This document shows positions 25,074 through 36,543 of a DNA stretch of 64,000 nt, piece by piece. The notes beneath the pieces are model-generated. The model had not been told where the DNA came from and did not search any database. It worked only from the letters and a program-made list of their open reading frames with translations. Position 1 is the first letter of the stretch; every line of letters starts with the position of its first letter. The position numbers and the translations under genes are program-made. The DNA lies in contig NGBS01000013.1 of the NCBI GenBank assembly GCA_002245135.1, forward strand, positions 102,471 through 166,470, in the 5' to 3' direction. Source of the DNA: Proteromonas lacertae. Its lineage: Eukaryota; Sar; Bigyra; Opalinata; Proteromonadidae.

Positions 25074-25652
25074 ATGAACAGTTTGAAACGGTTTATTTTA
25101 CCAACTTATAAATGCTTTGCTAAAAATATTTCAAGTAATGTTTATTGTAAACCTGTAATAGTATATTTATTGTCTTAATCTTTATAAAAGGTTAGTTATC
25201 ACAATTTTTCAACTAGTAATGCAGCAGGAAGGGTTGTAATAGGAGAAGAAGCAAAAAAATTAAAGAAGACTGAAAGAGAAGCTCCAATTTATCTCGTATA
25301 ATTGTACAGTCGATTTCATGATTTTAATAGACAGATTCTGCAGCTAAACGAATATCAGACTTATTAACTAACAAAGCTGAAGGCACAGCGGTAAGAATAG
25401 GTGTAGAAAAGCGTGGCTGTAGTGGTCACAGTTATACAATGGATTATGTAGCAGCCAGGAATGAAAGGTAAATACGATGAAGAAGTAATTGATAAAGGTG
25501 TAAGGGTAGTTATTGATTCTAGAGCAATAATGTTTATTTTAGGTACAACTGTTGATTATAGAGAAGATGAAATATCAGCTGAGTTTGTTTTTAATAATCC
25601 TCTTGCTACATCTTCATGTGGATGTGGTGAAAGTTTTAATATCAAACAATAG
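25074..25652 (+). CDS. ISCA1: ISCA1-type mitochondrial iron-sulfur cluster assembly protein
   Basis: Three exons, with introns near 25162-25189 and 25300-25329. The N-terminus (MNSLKRFILPTYKCFAKNIS) is basic, hydroxylated and free of acids, as in a mitochondrial presequence. The A-type carrier fold follows: TDSAAKRISDLL, VEKRGCSGHSYTMDYV with the first ligand Cys, GVRVVID, LGTTVDY and the terminal CGCGESF with the other two Cys. All three cluster ligands are present. These proteins act late in mitochondrial [4Fe-4S] assembly with ISCA2 and IBA57. The frame breaks by +1 around 25452-25462: the first frame runs to TAA, while the family sequence GKYDEEV is in the next frame. Losing one C of GCC would restore it. 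Confidence 0.8.
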
Positions 25653-25692
25653 TAATGTATTATTTATAATATTTGTCATATTTTGTGTGTTA

Positions 25693-28437
25693 TTACATTA
25701 AAACAAAAGCAGAGTATATTAAAAAACACCATAAAAAAAAGTATAAGAACTTATTCATCATCTTCGTCTTCCTCTCCATTTCATCATCATCATTGTTATT
25801 GTCATTAGCATCACCTTCACTATTCTCTTCTTCATTTTCATCTTCACTATCATCATGATCAATCTCATTTTCTTCCTCTTCCTCATCATCTTCATCATCT
25901 TCTTCCATATCGTTATTCTGTACTTTATTAAACCATTCATCAATTCTTTCACTTGATAATTCCTCACTTTCATCAACTTCATCATCATCTTCATTTTCAG
26001 TTACATTCTTGACTTTTTCTTTCTTGTTGTTCTTTTTGTTACTTTTTTCATTATTCTTCTTCACTTTCTTTGATGATGATGAAGATTTATTTTCATTAAC
26101 ATCATCTTCATCATTTCCTATTTCCTCCTTATCAATTATTTCCATTTCAATTGATAATTTTTGTCTTTTCTTTTCATCTTTTAAGAAATCATTCACTTTA
26201 TCCAAATCATATGGAACTGCATTGAGATTACTTCGTTTATTTATTATCTATATACACATTATATAAATAATTATATATATATATATATACAAATTCACTT
26301 TGTTTTTCAATTCTATTAATTAATCCTTTTATTTTATTACTCCAATTCAAATTCTTACAGTTGGCAATATACAATTTCAAATTTCTTATCATACCATACA
26401 CCAATTCTGGAAAACTAATATTAAACCAATTAATCTGGAAATATTCATTTAATAATTCATAAACAGTATTAAATATATTTTCTCTTTCACTTCTTATACT
26501 CAAAGAATTCTTTGATAGTTTTAATGTATATCGAATTGTATGATTCATTCCTTCATGACTAGCTTTGTGTAATATTTCATTCATCTTTAAAAATGATAAT
26601 AAATAACTACTACAATTAATATATATATCTTTTTTATAACTAATTACTAATAATAATTTGATTAAGTGTAAACGAAGTGGAATATATCGTGAAGTTGGTA
26701 ATAAATTGATTGTACTTAAGATAATCTATTATTATTAATATATATATATATATTAATATACTTGAACTAATGGATAAACAAGTGCATCTAAAGCATCTTT
26801 AGCATTTGAATCGCATAATAATAAAACGAAAAAACGTATTGAATTGATATATTCCCAATTATATATTTTACCAATACTATTTAAAATAAATAAATAATAT
26901 TTGATAATACATATATATATATATATATATATACTTTTCAACTGTCTTATTTTTATAAACACTTCTTAAATGTATAGCCAATTGACGAATATAAGCAAAA
27001 CAATGTTGATAAGAAAGTATTAAATCAATATTATATAACTCTACTACACAATTTCTCATCACAGTAATTGATGTAATGGTATTTGCACTGACATTCTTAC
27101 TTTTATTCACATAATTCAAATAAATTCCTTTTAATGATAATTCTAAGAATGATTTTGAATGGATTAAACATAATTCTCTAATGCAAAGGAATGACAAACT
27201 TCTCACATTTTGGTTTTCTGTTTCACTCCATATTCTCAACAGACTCTTTAAGTATAAATTATCAACACCTTTGAAGCAAATAACGAATCTCATATATTTA
27301 CGTAACTATAAATAAAATAAATTATTATTATTATTATATACATGAATCATAATAAATCTCAATATTTCAACATCATTTATACCATTCATAAATATCAAAA
27401 TAGATTTCAAAAATGATTTTATAGAATGTTCTATTAATTTCCATTTTGAACTTGTGTTTGGCATTTTGAATGTGATATTTTCTTTTTTTATTGTTTTTTC
27501 ATTCTTTAATATATGATCAAATACTCGATCTAAATTCTTTAAACTCCAACGACATTAACTTATTGAATACTTTTGCATTTAAAATCTTATATTTATATTT
27601 AATCTCATTCTTATTCTTTCTATTTTTCCCACTATTATCATTTTCATCATTTTCACTCATCTTACAAGCTGTTCGACAAGCCATAATTAAATGTCTGAAA
27701 CTATTGATATTATTTTTCAATATGATTTCTTTTACTAATCTGTTGAATAATTTGAGTGTAAAATATCTTTGACCTTCACTCAATGTTCCACCTATTTCAT
27801 CAGCTTCTTTTAAAGCTCTTTCTTCTTCTTCTTTTTCTCTCCTTTTATTATCTTCTTCTATTTCTTCTTTAAAATTGAGTAGTTCTGGATCTTCCTTTTT
27901 TAAGTATTCATATAGATCTGGATCAGTTTCTTTTAAGTTTTCTAACTCTTTAATATGCCTATTTTATATAAAATTAACACAACTAATAAATAATTTATAA
28001 ATACTCTGCTGCTTCATCTTCTGGCGTAATTTCTTCTTCATTATCTTCAGCTATTTCCTCCATTTCATTGTCCAATTCATTAGTTTCATCTTCATTTTCT
28101 TCATTTTCTTCTTCTTTGGTTTTTTCAAAGAACTTCCCTTCTAAAAATTCATCCATTTCTACATCATCCCAATTTGTATCATTCTCTTCTTCTTCTTTTT
28201 GTTTGTTTATATCTACAATATTAACAAATAGTTTATACTCTTTTGTTTTTGGTTATTTATTTCTTTTTCAGCAATTTCTTTTGCTTTATCTTTTAATCCA
28301 GAATTATTACTGCCTTTTTGCTGTTGATGTTTCTAGAATCAGACTTATAATGCTAGATAATACTTTCCTGAACTTTAACTCTCTTTTTAAACCTCCATTC
28401 TTAATGTACTTTTTCGTACTTTTCTTTGCTTTGCCCA
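25693..28437 (-). CDS. NOC2: NOC2-like nucleolar complex protein
   Basis: About eight exons starting at ATG 28437 (MGKAKKSTKKYIKNGGLKRE). The acidic N-terminal third is followed by the conserved NOC2 region: LLRIWSETENQNVRSLSFLC, ITVMRNCVVELYNIDLILSY and HCFAYIRQLAIHLR, then DALDALVYPLVQV and the C-terminal block ending in NDFLKDEKKRQK. NOC2 pairs with NOC1 or NOC3 to move pre-60S particles through the nucleolus and out of the nucleus. The end is uncertain: an Asp/Glu/Lys-rich tail runs into a hydrophobic stretch with stop at 25693, whereas another frame gives an acidic tail stopping near 25751. A frame slip in this low-complexity tail is likely. It is convergent with ISCA1. CAAGCTTGATC lies about 36 bp upstream of the start. 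Confidence 0.75.
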
Positions 28438-28468
28438 TAAATCAATCAAATGATGAAATGACAAATGT

Positions 28469-28485
28469 TTGATCAAGCTTGTAAC
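28469..28485. promoter_or_regulatory. TCAAGCTTG word between NOC2 and the CFAP97-like gene
   Basis: GATCAAGCTTG at 28471-28481 is palindromic around AAGCTT. It lies 36 bp upstream of NOC2 and about 55 bp upstream of the CFAP97-like ORF, in a ~100-bp divergent gap. It is the same word family as upstream of a dozen other genes here. Confidence 0.4.
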
Positions 28486-28535
28486 GAGTATTTTTTAATT
28501 AAATTCGACAGTTATTTTTTATTTTTATTTGTAAT

Positions 28536-30367
28536 ATGTATTGTAACTGGATAGTCGAAGCGAAAATGATGGAAAGGCGTAGAAAACAGTATGAGGAACG
28601 TCTTAAAAATACTAAATCGACAAAGTATTCACAGAACAAAGGAGGATTAGATACAGGACCTCCACATACATCAGATGTTTTGCGTAAAAAGCATAAAAAG
28701 GAGATGTTAAGAAAAGGTACTCTATATTCCTTCATTATTTTTAAATAGAGAGAGAACAAATTATAGCGAAAGAAAATGATATGTTATACAACCAATTAAA
28801 GAAAATAATGACAGCTAAGAAAGGTCAAAGAAAGAAGTTTGTAAATGGAATAGCAATTAACTCAAATGGTTTACCATGTGTTGATTGTTATTTAGATCCA
28901 AGACTGTTACCTCGAAGTATGAATTATTCTCGAAGAGCTCAAAGATTCGAAGAAATAAACAAAGAAAATGAAAGAATTTTAAAAGATTTAGAATCAACTC
29001 AAAGTTACTATCCTCGAGATAAATTATTAGAAGAATATGAATATACTGAATATTTATTATCATTATCTCGTCCTCGTCCTCAAGTTGGAACACCTGGTTT
29101 AACAATCTTTTATAATAATGCAAAATCTCCAAATCGAAGTAATAGAACAACTCCTCGAAGTGTATCTGCATCTCCAAGAAGTAGAAGAGTTGTTAGTTCC
29201 AGACCAAATACAGCTTGTTGTAATATAATGAGAAATGAAAATGAAGATAATATGAAATATAATAGTAATAATCGAGAAATAAGAAGTAGTCCACCAACAC
29301 CTTGTGTATTATTATTATATTATTATAATTATAAATAATTATTTTAATAGCCACCTAAAAGTAAAAAGCCAATAAAAAGAAATGAAATTAGAAATAATAA
29401 TAATCGAATATTATCTACTCCTCCAATTGAACCAAAACCTGAATTTGCTTCTCCTTTAAGTAATCGATTTAGAACTTTAAATGAAGATAATGATATTGAT
29501 GTAAAAGAAAATGAAATGAATAATGAGAAAGAAGATATAGTAATTGAAGATGTAAATGAAGAAAACAGAAATGAAGTGAATGACAATCATGCTGATAATA
29601 AGAGTGAAGAAGTAGAAAATAATAAAGAAGATGAAAATGAAGAAGAAGTAGAGAATAATGAAAATGATAAAGAAGAAGAGAATAAGAATGAAGATATAGA
29701 AAACAATGTGAATGAAGAAGTTAATGAGGAAAATAAGAATGAAGATATAGAAAGAAGTGAAAAAGAAGAAATAAAGAATGAAAGTGCAAGTGTAGGGGGA
29801 AATGAAGAAGGGAATGACAATAATATTGATAATGAGAGTGAAGAAGTAGAAAATGTGAATGAAGAGAAGAATGAAGTTGGAGAAAATGGTAATGATGTTG
29901 AGAATGAAGAAGAAGTAAAAGAAACTGTTGAAGTGAATGAAAATGAAGATGTAAATGAAGAAGAAGTAAAAGAAGAAGAAAATGATGAAAATGATAAAGA
30001 AGAAGAGAATAAGAATGAAGATACAGAAAACAATGCGAATGAAGAAGTTAATGAGGAAAATAAGAATGAAGATATAGAAAGAAGTGAAAAAGAAGAAGTA
30101 AAGAATGAAAGTGCAAGTGTAGGGGGAAATGAAGAAGGGAATGACAATAATATTGATAATGAGAGTGAAGAAGTAGAAAATGTGAATGAAGAGAAGAATG
30201 AAGTTGGAGAAAATGGTAATGATGTTGAGAATGAAGAAGAAGTAAAAGAAACTGTTGAAGTGAATGAAAATGAAGATGTACATGAGAATGAAGTTGAAAA
30301 AGAAGAAGAAAGTGGAAATTTTAGTTCTTCTTTTGAAGTTAGTGAAAGTAAAGATAATACAGATTAG
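28536..30367 (+). CDS. CFAP97-like protein with long Glu/Asn-rich tail
   Basis: Three exons, with introns near 28716-28747 and 29304-29350. The start may be 28536 or the MMERRRK at 28566. The middle exon contains SMNYSRRAQRFEEINKENER, matching the short CFAP97/hemingway signature of an aromatic-Ser helix with R-x-x-x-I-x-x-EN-x-x-L, and continues ILKDLE, as found in proteins linked to motile cilia. A Ser/Pro/Arg-rich linker (SPNRSNRTTPRSVSASPRS) follows. The last exon codes about 280 residues of mainly Glu, Asn, Val and Lys, including a 109-residue segment present twice in tandem, and ends at TAG 30365-30367. The flagellar link is a family inference; the tail has no known function. The long antisense ORFs here are shadows of this repeat. 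Confidence 0.5.
29664..30280 (+). repeat. In-frame tandem duplication, 327-bp period, in the acidic tail
   Basis: The segment starting AATGATAAAGAAGAAGAG at 29663 recurs 327 bp later at 29990, with only a few substitutions up to about 30280. 327 is a multiple of three, so the duplication adds 109 codons in frame. Confidence 0.85.
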
Positions 30368-30481
30368 TTTATTATTTAGTCTATTTTTGTTTTTTGACTT
30401 TTTTCTTTTTGATTTCTTATTGATCTTATGTTGTAGTTTGTATCTTAGTTCAACAGTGCTGGATTCAAATAACTCTTCCTC

Positions 30482-30667
30482 TTGTTTTTTAGCATTGTAA
30501 ATGAAATATCAAAATTGAAGGATCTATATCTAAAAAATAATATAATTTGTGATGAAGATGTAGAAATATTGATAAATAATCTTCATAAATGTAAAGAAAA
30601 AAACAAAATATCATATCATGATGATTTTAAAAGAAGAATGAAAGAAAAACATACCAACAAAGACTAA
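30482..30667 (+). pseudogene. LRR gene relic
   Basis: The frame contains LKDLYLKNN, EILINNLHKCKE and a shortened end (DDFKRRMKEKH), clearly derived from the last exon of the LRR gene at 10308-10971. An internal deletion removed one LRR strand. No upstream LRR exons are visible and the start is arbitrary. I take it as a dispersed fragment. Confidence 0.6.
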
Positions 30668-30921
30668 ACTGTTTATTAACAAGAATATCATCTTTCTTGA
30701 ATTAAATATACTATTCCATTATATTGTATTATACTTTTGAGTATGTTTTGTAAAATAAAATCATCTTATAATCGAAAAAAAATCAAAAATAATTATGGTA
30801 TGCTTGAATGAAGCTTGATTTTAATCAGTTATATTCGTTTTTTAGTTATTCTCATTTTTAATCCTTATTTAAACTTATTTATTCAAAATCTAATTATAAA
30901 ATATTATAGTGAATCATATTA

Positions 30922-32640
30922 ATGGGTTCTGAATTATCTTGCATCCCTCGAATAGGTCCAGATCCCGAAGTTGAGAAGAAACGAAAAGAAGAAGAAGCAA
31001 TCGCAAATGAAGCAAATTCTGGAATTAGATCGAAGTTAGTAAAACACCATGACAACGTAGAAGATGTTTGGAAGATTTATGAAGAAGTGAAAGTATTGGG
31101 TGAAGGAATGACAGGTTCTGTGATAGAGGTAGCTAAAATTACTACAAAGAAGCAGTATATATATATACAACTATAAATATTTTATTAATTTTTACTAGTT
31201 ATGCTATGAAACGAATGAAAAAGAATCGTTTTGATCAACAAATGTTAGATGGATTAAGATCTGAGATAAGTCTATTACAGGAACTAGATCATCCGAACTG
31301 TATAAAACTATTTGAAACATATGAAGATAAACGATGTATTTATTTAATAATGGAAGTATCTATCTATCTATCTATATATTTATGTATAGTTATGCACTGG
31401 TGGTGAATTATTTGATCATTTATCAAAACAAATAGGTAAAAAATTTGGTGAAGGAGATGCAGCTAGATTAATCTCTCAAATGTTAAGAGCAATTGCATAT
31501 TGTCACAGTAAAGGAATCTGCCACAGAGATTTAAAACTTGAAAATTTCGTATTTGATAGTGAAGATAAAGATTCTCAATTAAAACTGATTGATTTTGGTT
31601 TAAGTTGTAAATATGCAATTCATGAAAATACTAATAATAATAATAATAATAATAATGACAAAAAAGAAAACAATAACAATAATGAAAGCGGTGGAGGTGC
31701 TGGTGGAGGTGTTAGACGAATGCAAAGTGTAGTTGGAACTCCATATTATATCGCTCCTGAAGTATTACGAGGTGAAGGATATGGTATAGAATGTGATATG
31801 TGGTCAATGGGAGTTATATCGTATATTTTATTAATTGGTAAACCGCCTTTCAATGATGTAACTGATAGAGGTATAATGATGAAAGTGATGAGAGGTAAAT
31901 ATGATATGAGTTCATCAAAATGTGAAGCATTATCCAGTGATGCAAAAGACTTTATAAATAAATTATTAAAACTTGAACCTGAAGATAGATTAACTGCACC
32001 TGAAGCGTTAAACCATCGTTGGATTGAAAATGCTAAAAATAGAGTAAATTTAAAAGATGCATTAAATGATGACATCGTTGATAGTTTAAAGAATTTTGAT
32101 ACTTACAGTAAACTTAAACAAACAGCATTAGAAGCAATGGCATTTACTTTATCAGTGGATGAAATGAAAGATTTAAGGTTAGCCTTTGAAGCAATTGATG
32201 CTGATGGAAATGGTATTATTACAATGGAGGAATTAGAAATGGCAATGGAAAAGAGTGGAATTAAAGATGACTCAATGAGGAAGTTATTTAACTCAATTGA
32301 TACTAATAACAGTGGATTAATATCCTATTCTGAATTTTTAGCTGCAACAATGAGAAGAAAAATGTTAAATGATGAAGAGAAGTTGATAGAAGCATTTGAT
32401 AAGTTAGATACTGATGGAAATGGTTATTTAGAAGCTGATGACTTTAAGAGATTGATGGGAGAAGAATTTCAATTAAAAGAAGTTGAAGAAATGATTAAAT
32501 CTGCGGATAATAGTGGAGATGGTAAAATCGATTTTCAAGAATTTTTACAGATGATGAGAGGTGCTCTTCATAAGACGTATGAAGGTGAAGAAGGTGAGAC
32601 TAAACCTGATTCTGATGTGATTGTTAAAGATATTGAATAA
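30922..32640 (+). CDS. CDPK: Calcium-dependent protein kinase (CDPK), N-myristoylated type
   Basis: Three exons, with introns at about 31156-31199 and 31356-31389. The N-terminus MGSELSC has a myristoylation Gly2 and palmitoylatable Cys, predicting membrane attachment. The kinase domain has the glycine loop LGEGMTGSV, ATP lysine in YAMKRMKK, catalytic HRDLKLEN, DFG, GTPYYIAPE and DMWSMGVISY. An Asn-rich and Gly-rich insert lies before the activation loop. The junction helix is followed by four EF-hands: DADGNGIITMEE, DTNNSGLISYSE, DTDGNGYLEADD and DNSGDGKIDFQE, each with acidic position 12. It is a complete, probably active CDPK linking calcium to phosphorylation. CDPKs are known from plants, alveolates and a few other protists, so this gene constrains the host lineage. 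GCTTGAATGAAGCTTGA lies about 100-110 bp upstream. Confidence 0.93.
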
Positions 32641-32811
32641 TGTTGAAATTTATTCAAAATCACCAGTTTGTAAATTATATTCTATATCTTTATTTAAATG
32701 CTATTAATGAAAATTTTCTTTTCATTGTTTTTAGCTGAATATATATATATAGAGAGAGAAAGACAATAGTTTATATAAAAAATAATATGTTTTGTTATTA
32801 TTATATATTAT

Positions 32812-33362
32812 TTATCTACGATATCTTTTTCTATTGTAATTACTATTATAATCGTTGTAATTATTATCATATCTACCTCTCTTACTACCTCTTAAATCAC
32901 TAATATCTCTATCTTCATCAATTCTTTTTCTTCTGAAATCTCTAATTTGTGCTCCATTTGCTGCTCTTCCCCACTGTCTTCCATCAGAATATCCCCAATC
33001 AATTTCTACTCTAATTACCCTTTCATCTATTTTTGAGTTATTCAAGCAGTTTACCGCTATCATTGCACTTTCATGGTCATAAAATCTATTTCAATAACAA
33101 TTAACTTAGTCATATATACACTACAAAGCAAAATCCTGCTGGTGTATTAGTTTTCTTATTCAATCCAAGATGTAATTCTTTTATCAATCCTACTTTGGAA
33201 AATACTTCATAGATTTGATATTGTTCAGTATAAAATGACAAATTACCAACATAAACAGTACATGAAGTTTCTAATTTCTCTAATTGTTTACTAAAATCTG
33301 GGAAAATAATCTGGATAATGTTTTGGAACAATTACAGTTGGCACTTCATATAAAAAAGCCAT
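32812..33362 (-). CDS. NCBP2: Nuclear cap-binding protein subunit 2 (CBP20)
   Basis: Minus strand, ATG 33362 (MAFLYEVPTVIVPKHYPDYF). The RRM has RNP2 VYVGNLSF and RNP1-like AGFCFVVF across an intron near 33078-33113. The CBP20-specific tail reads RVEIDWGYSDGRQWGRAANG, with the residues that stack and hold the m7G cap. It ends in an Arg/Asp/Tyr/Asn-rich region. With CBP80 it binds 5' caps of nuclear RNA. The frame from the ATG breaks by +1 at CCC 33302-33300 (reverse strand), just before SKQLEKLETSCTVYVGNL; removing one C would join both parts. Alternatively the N-terminus is built from another exon. It lies head to head with the CDKL gene, about 120 bp apart. Confidence 0.85.
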
Positions 33363-33484
33363 TATTTAAATCTATTTTGACTTATTTTTATTCTGGGTTA
33401 TTGAAAAAAATTTGCGAAAAAAGTTGTTATTTCAATAATTTTGAATTTGTGTTTGAATTTATTGAAATATTGTAGTAGAATTGA

Positions 33485-35332
33485 ATGAATAAATTTGAAA
33501 TACTTGGTGTAATCGGTGAAGGTATTTAAAATCACATTTTATTTTAATTATTTCTGACTAGGAGCTTATGGTATAGTTTTGAAGTGTAGAAATAAAGTAT
33601 AATTATCGCATATTATATATTAATTATAGGAGTCTGGTCAAATAGTTGCTATAAAGAAATTCAAACAATTCGAAGGTATAGAATTATAATAGTGATATGT
33701 CCTTATAATATATTAGATGAATGTGTTTTACAGAAGACAATAGTGAGAGAAGTAAAACTATTAGACACAGTTAAGACATAAAAACATAGTAGATCTAATA
33801 AAAGCATTTAAACGAAAAGGTCAAATCTATCTTGTATTCGAATACATGGAGCGGAATGTTCTAGAATTACTAGATGAACATCCCAGAGGTTTAAAACCGG
33901 AATTAGTAAAGAAATTAATATACCAACTATTATGTGCAATTGACTGTTGTCATTCTCATAACGTGATTCATAGAGATATAAAACCAGAGAATCTATTAGT
34001 AAATAGCGATTATACTATGAAATTATGTGATTTTGGCTTTGCTCGACAGATTAATAGCAAATGTCATACATTAACAGATTATGTAGCTACACGATGGTAT
34101 AGAGCACCTGAATTATTATTAGGGTATATATATATATATATATATATAATATTATAATTGTTTTTTTCTATTTTCTATTCATTTCTTTTTCTCCTTTTTT
34201 CTTTGATTTATATTATAATAGATCAACTACGTATTCATATGCTGTTGATATGTGGGCAATTGGCTGTATAATGGGCGAACTAATCACAGGAGAGCCACTC
34301 TTCCCAGGAGAAAGTGAAATAGATCAATTGTACATAATTCAAAAAGTAATTGGAAGATTAACCTCCAGTCAAATGGAATTATTTTTAAGAAATCCACGAT
34401 TTGCAGGTTTAAGATTTCCTGACTTAATGAAACCAGAAACTATTGAAAAGAAATTTATAGGTAAAATAACACGAACTGCTTTATCTTTCATGGAAGGTGT
34501 ATTACAAATGAACCCTGAAGATAGATTAACAAGTAACGAAGCATTAAACCACGTATATTTTAAGAATTTGAGAAATAAAGATGTTGATGTTGATATTAAT
34601 AATAAAAGTAATAATCCTATAATGTTTAATGATTATAATAATAGAAATAATAATAATAAACGTAATAATAGTAGATGTTATAGTGGAGAAAGAAAAGAAG
34701 ATAATAGCAGTGGTGGTAATATATTTAATAATAGTTTAAGAAATAAAAATAAAGAGTTTAATAGTACAAATTATAATAAAAATATTATTGAAAGTAAAAC
34801 TAATGATATTAATGAAGAAAGAAAAACGGATTCATTTAAAACTAAAAGAAGTATAAATAAACGAAAATTGAGTGAAATTGATAGTTTAAAAAATGAATAT
34901 AAAATAAATGAAGAAAAGAAAATAAATGAAGAAAAGAAAATAAATGAAATAAGACCAAATCTACTAAATCCAACGAATAGTGGAGCAACTGTTACTGCTA
35001 CTACATCTGCTACAGCCAATAGAATTAGTAGTAGCAGTGGGATGAGTAATCTATCAATTGGTGTAAGTGTAAAAAATAGTAATAAAACAAACCCAATTCT
35101 ACATAGTAGAGCTTATAATATAAATAATTCGCCGTATCAAATGATGATCAATATGAGGCCAATTAAAGATAATTATAAAACTGATTTTTATAAACGAAAT
35201 GCTGAGAAAAGAGAAATGATTGGTATAAATCCAGTTGTTAGCTCTAGCTGTGATGGTAATATGAAGAGAATTTATAATGAAAGTAAAATTAGTGAAAGTA
35301 TAGTTGGTAGTGCCTTACCAACAATAAAGTAA
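33485..35332 (+). CDS. CDKL: CDKL-family (CDKL5-like) protein kinase
   Basis: Five exons; ATG 33485 opens with MNKFEILGVIGEG, essentially the CDKL start. Introns lie near 33522-33560, 33598-33629, 33678-33714 and 34122-34220. The kinase has VAIKKFK, HRDIKPEN, DFGFAR, a TDY activation motif (LTDYVATRWYRAPELLL), GCIMGELITGEPLFPGESEI and NPRFAGLRFPD. It ends with ~280 Asn/Ser/Lys-rich residues, stop TAA 35330-35332. CDKL kinases act at cilia and flagella and control their length. A +1 break lies near 33771-33783: the family reads L-K-H-x-NIV, and here VK is in one frame while HKNIVDLIKAF is in the next. Because the His codon lies before the in-frame TAA, the break is not at the stop itself. Confidence 0.88.
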
Positions 35333-35505
35333 ATTATAAATTAAATTTTAAATATGAACTAAATAGTATTGTGTTGGATATTTTAGATTCATCAATGCAT
35401 AAAGATATGAACGAGCAAATTTAATTAACAAATATAGATTTATCACAATCAAATTTGTTGAATATAGGCTTGATTCCTCGTTCGGATGAAATTTTGATCT
35501 TCAAT

Positions 35506-36190
35506 ATGTTTCGATTTTCATCATTATCGATAAGAAAATTCTCCACTCAAACCAGAAAATATACGAAGACAACAAAAGAGGTAGGTAAAGAGTTTGAGGA
35601 CAGAGTAGCACATATATGTAAGTTAGCTGGTTATAGGGATATTAAACAAAACGTAATAATAACAGATTCTCATGGAAATAAATCAGAAATAGATATTATA
35701 TGCCGAAAAGGCATATTACCTTTGAAATACAACAAATTATACATAGAGTGCAAAAATTACACCATTCCAATAAAATTTGATTTAGTTGCCAAATTTAAAG
35801 TATGAATATTGGTATAATACTTATTGTACATAGGAAGTTTTACTGTTAAACAAAATTCGTCCTTCTCAAGGATTGTTCGTTACTAGTTCTGTATATACAC
35901 CGAGATGCAGTAAAATTGGAATAAAATGTATGAATGGAAAAGAGCTAGATGATTGGGAAGACAAGTTAATAAGAGATATAAAGAGAATAAGGAATATGAA
36001 AATATATAGTGGTTTATTTGCAATATTATTGATTGTATGTGGAATAGCATATGAAAGGATGGTAATGCAGCCAAAGAAAATTGAAGAAAATAAAGAAAAA
36101 GAGACAGAAAAAGAAAGAAGAAGAGTATATATTATATATAAATTTGTGTTTTATATATTGGATATTTATTTAATTATATATTTTGTTTAA
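35506..36190 (+). CDS. Mitochondrial PD-(D/E)xK nuclease-like protein (RRG7/Mrr type)
   Basis: Two exons, with an intron near 35801-35834. The N-terminus (MFRFSSLSIRKFSTQTRKY) is a strong mitochondrial presequence. The core has EVGKEFEDRVAHICKLAGY, then SEIDIICRKG and LYIECKNY, giving the E...D-x(n)-ExK triad of Mrr-like endonuclease folds, and PSQGLFVTSSVYTPRC as the following core strand. A C-terminal TM helix (YSGLFAILLIVCGIAYERM) and a basic-acidic tail follow. This set resembles fungal RRG7, needed for mitochondrial function, though the substrate is unknown. The start at 35506 is chosen because GGCTTGA (35467-35473) sits 33 bp upstream. The exact 3' end is uncertain because an intron may begin near 36124. 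Confidence 0.6.
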
Positions 36191-36543
36191 ATAATCACAA
36201 ATATATATAAATTAATAATTAGTTAATATAATCCATATAAATATATATGAAAAGCTTTCGATAGACATTATAAATGTGAATTAATATTATAATGACAGAT
36301 ACGAGCTTAATATTATTCTGCATATATATTTTATTTAAATAGAAACTGATAATGGATATTTGAGTTATGAGAGAAAAGAAAGAAGTATTTAGAGGAAATA
36401 CAATGTAATTAATGTATTATTATTAGTAATAGAATAATATAAAAAGAATTCATTTTGTCTTTATAACCCTAAAAAACAACATCAACAATAACAATGACAA
36501 CATAAAATTATATAATAAAAATATAAATCATAAGTATTTAAAG
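36191..36543. other. Intergenic stretch, no gene seen
   Basis: About 350 bp of A/T-rich sequence between the convergent 3' ends of the nuclease-like and VPS9-like genes. Apart from a possible last exon of the nuclease-like gene at the start, I see no coding or RNA feature. Confidence 0.5.

Noticed and set aside
29477-30283. Long antisense ORF of ~270 hydrophobic residues opposite the acidic tail
   Set aside because: It is the mirror of a Glu/Asn codon repeat (GAA/AAT read as TTC/ATT). It has no start context and no family signal.
33760-33800. Euplotes-like +1 frameshifting exactly at in-frame stop codons
   Set aside because: In PUM3, ISCA1, NCBP2 and CDKL a stop follows the break closely. 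But in CDKL and ISCA1 the conserved residues of the new frame begin before the stop, and neither TOR break is at a stop, so a stop-coupled mechanism is not supported.
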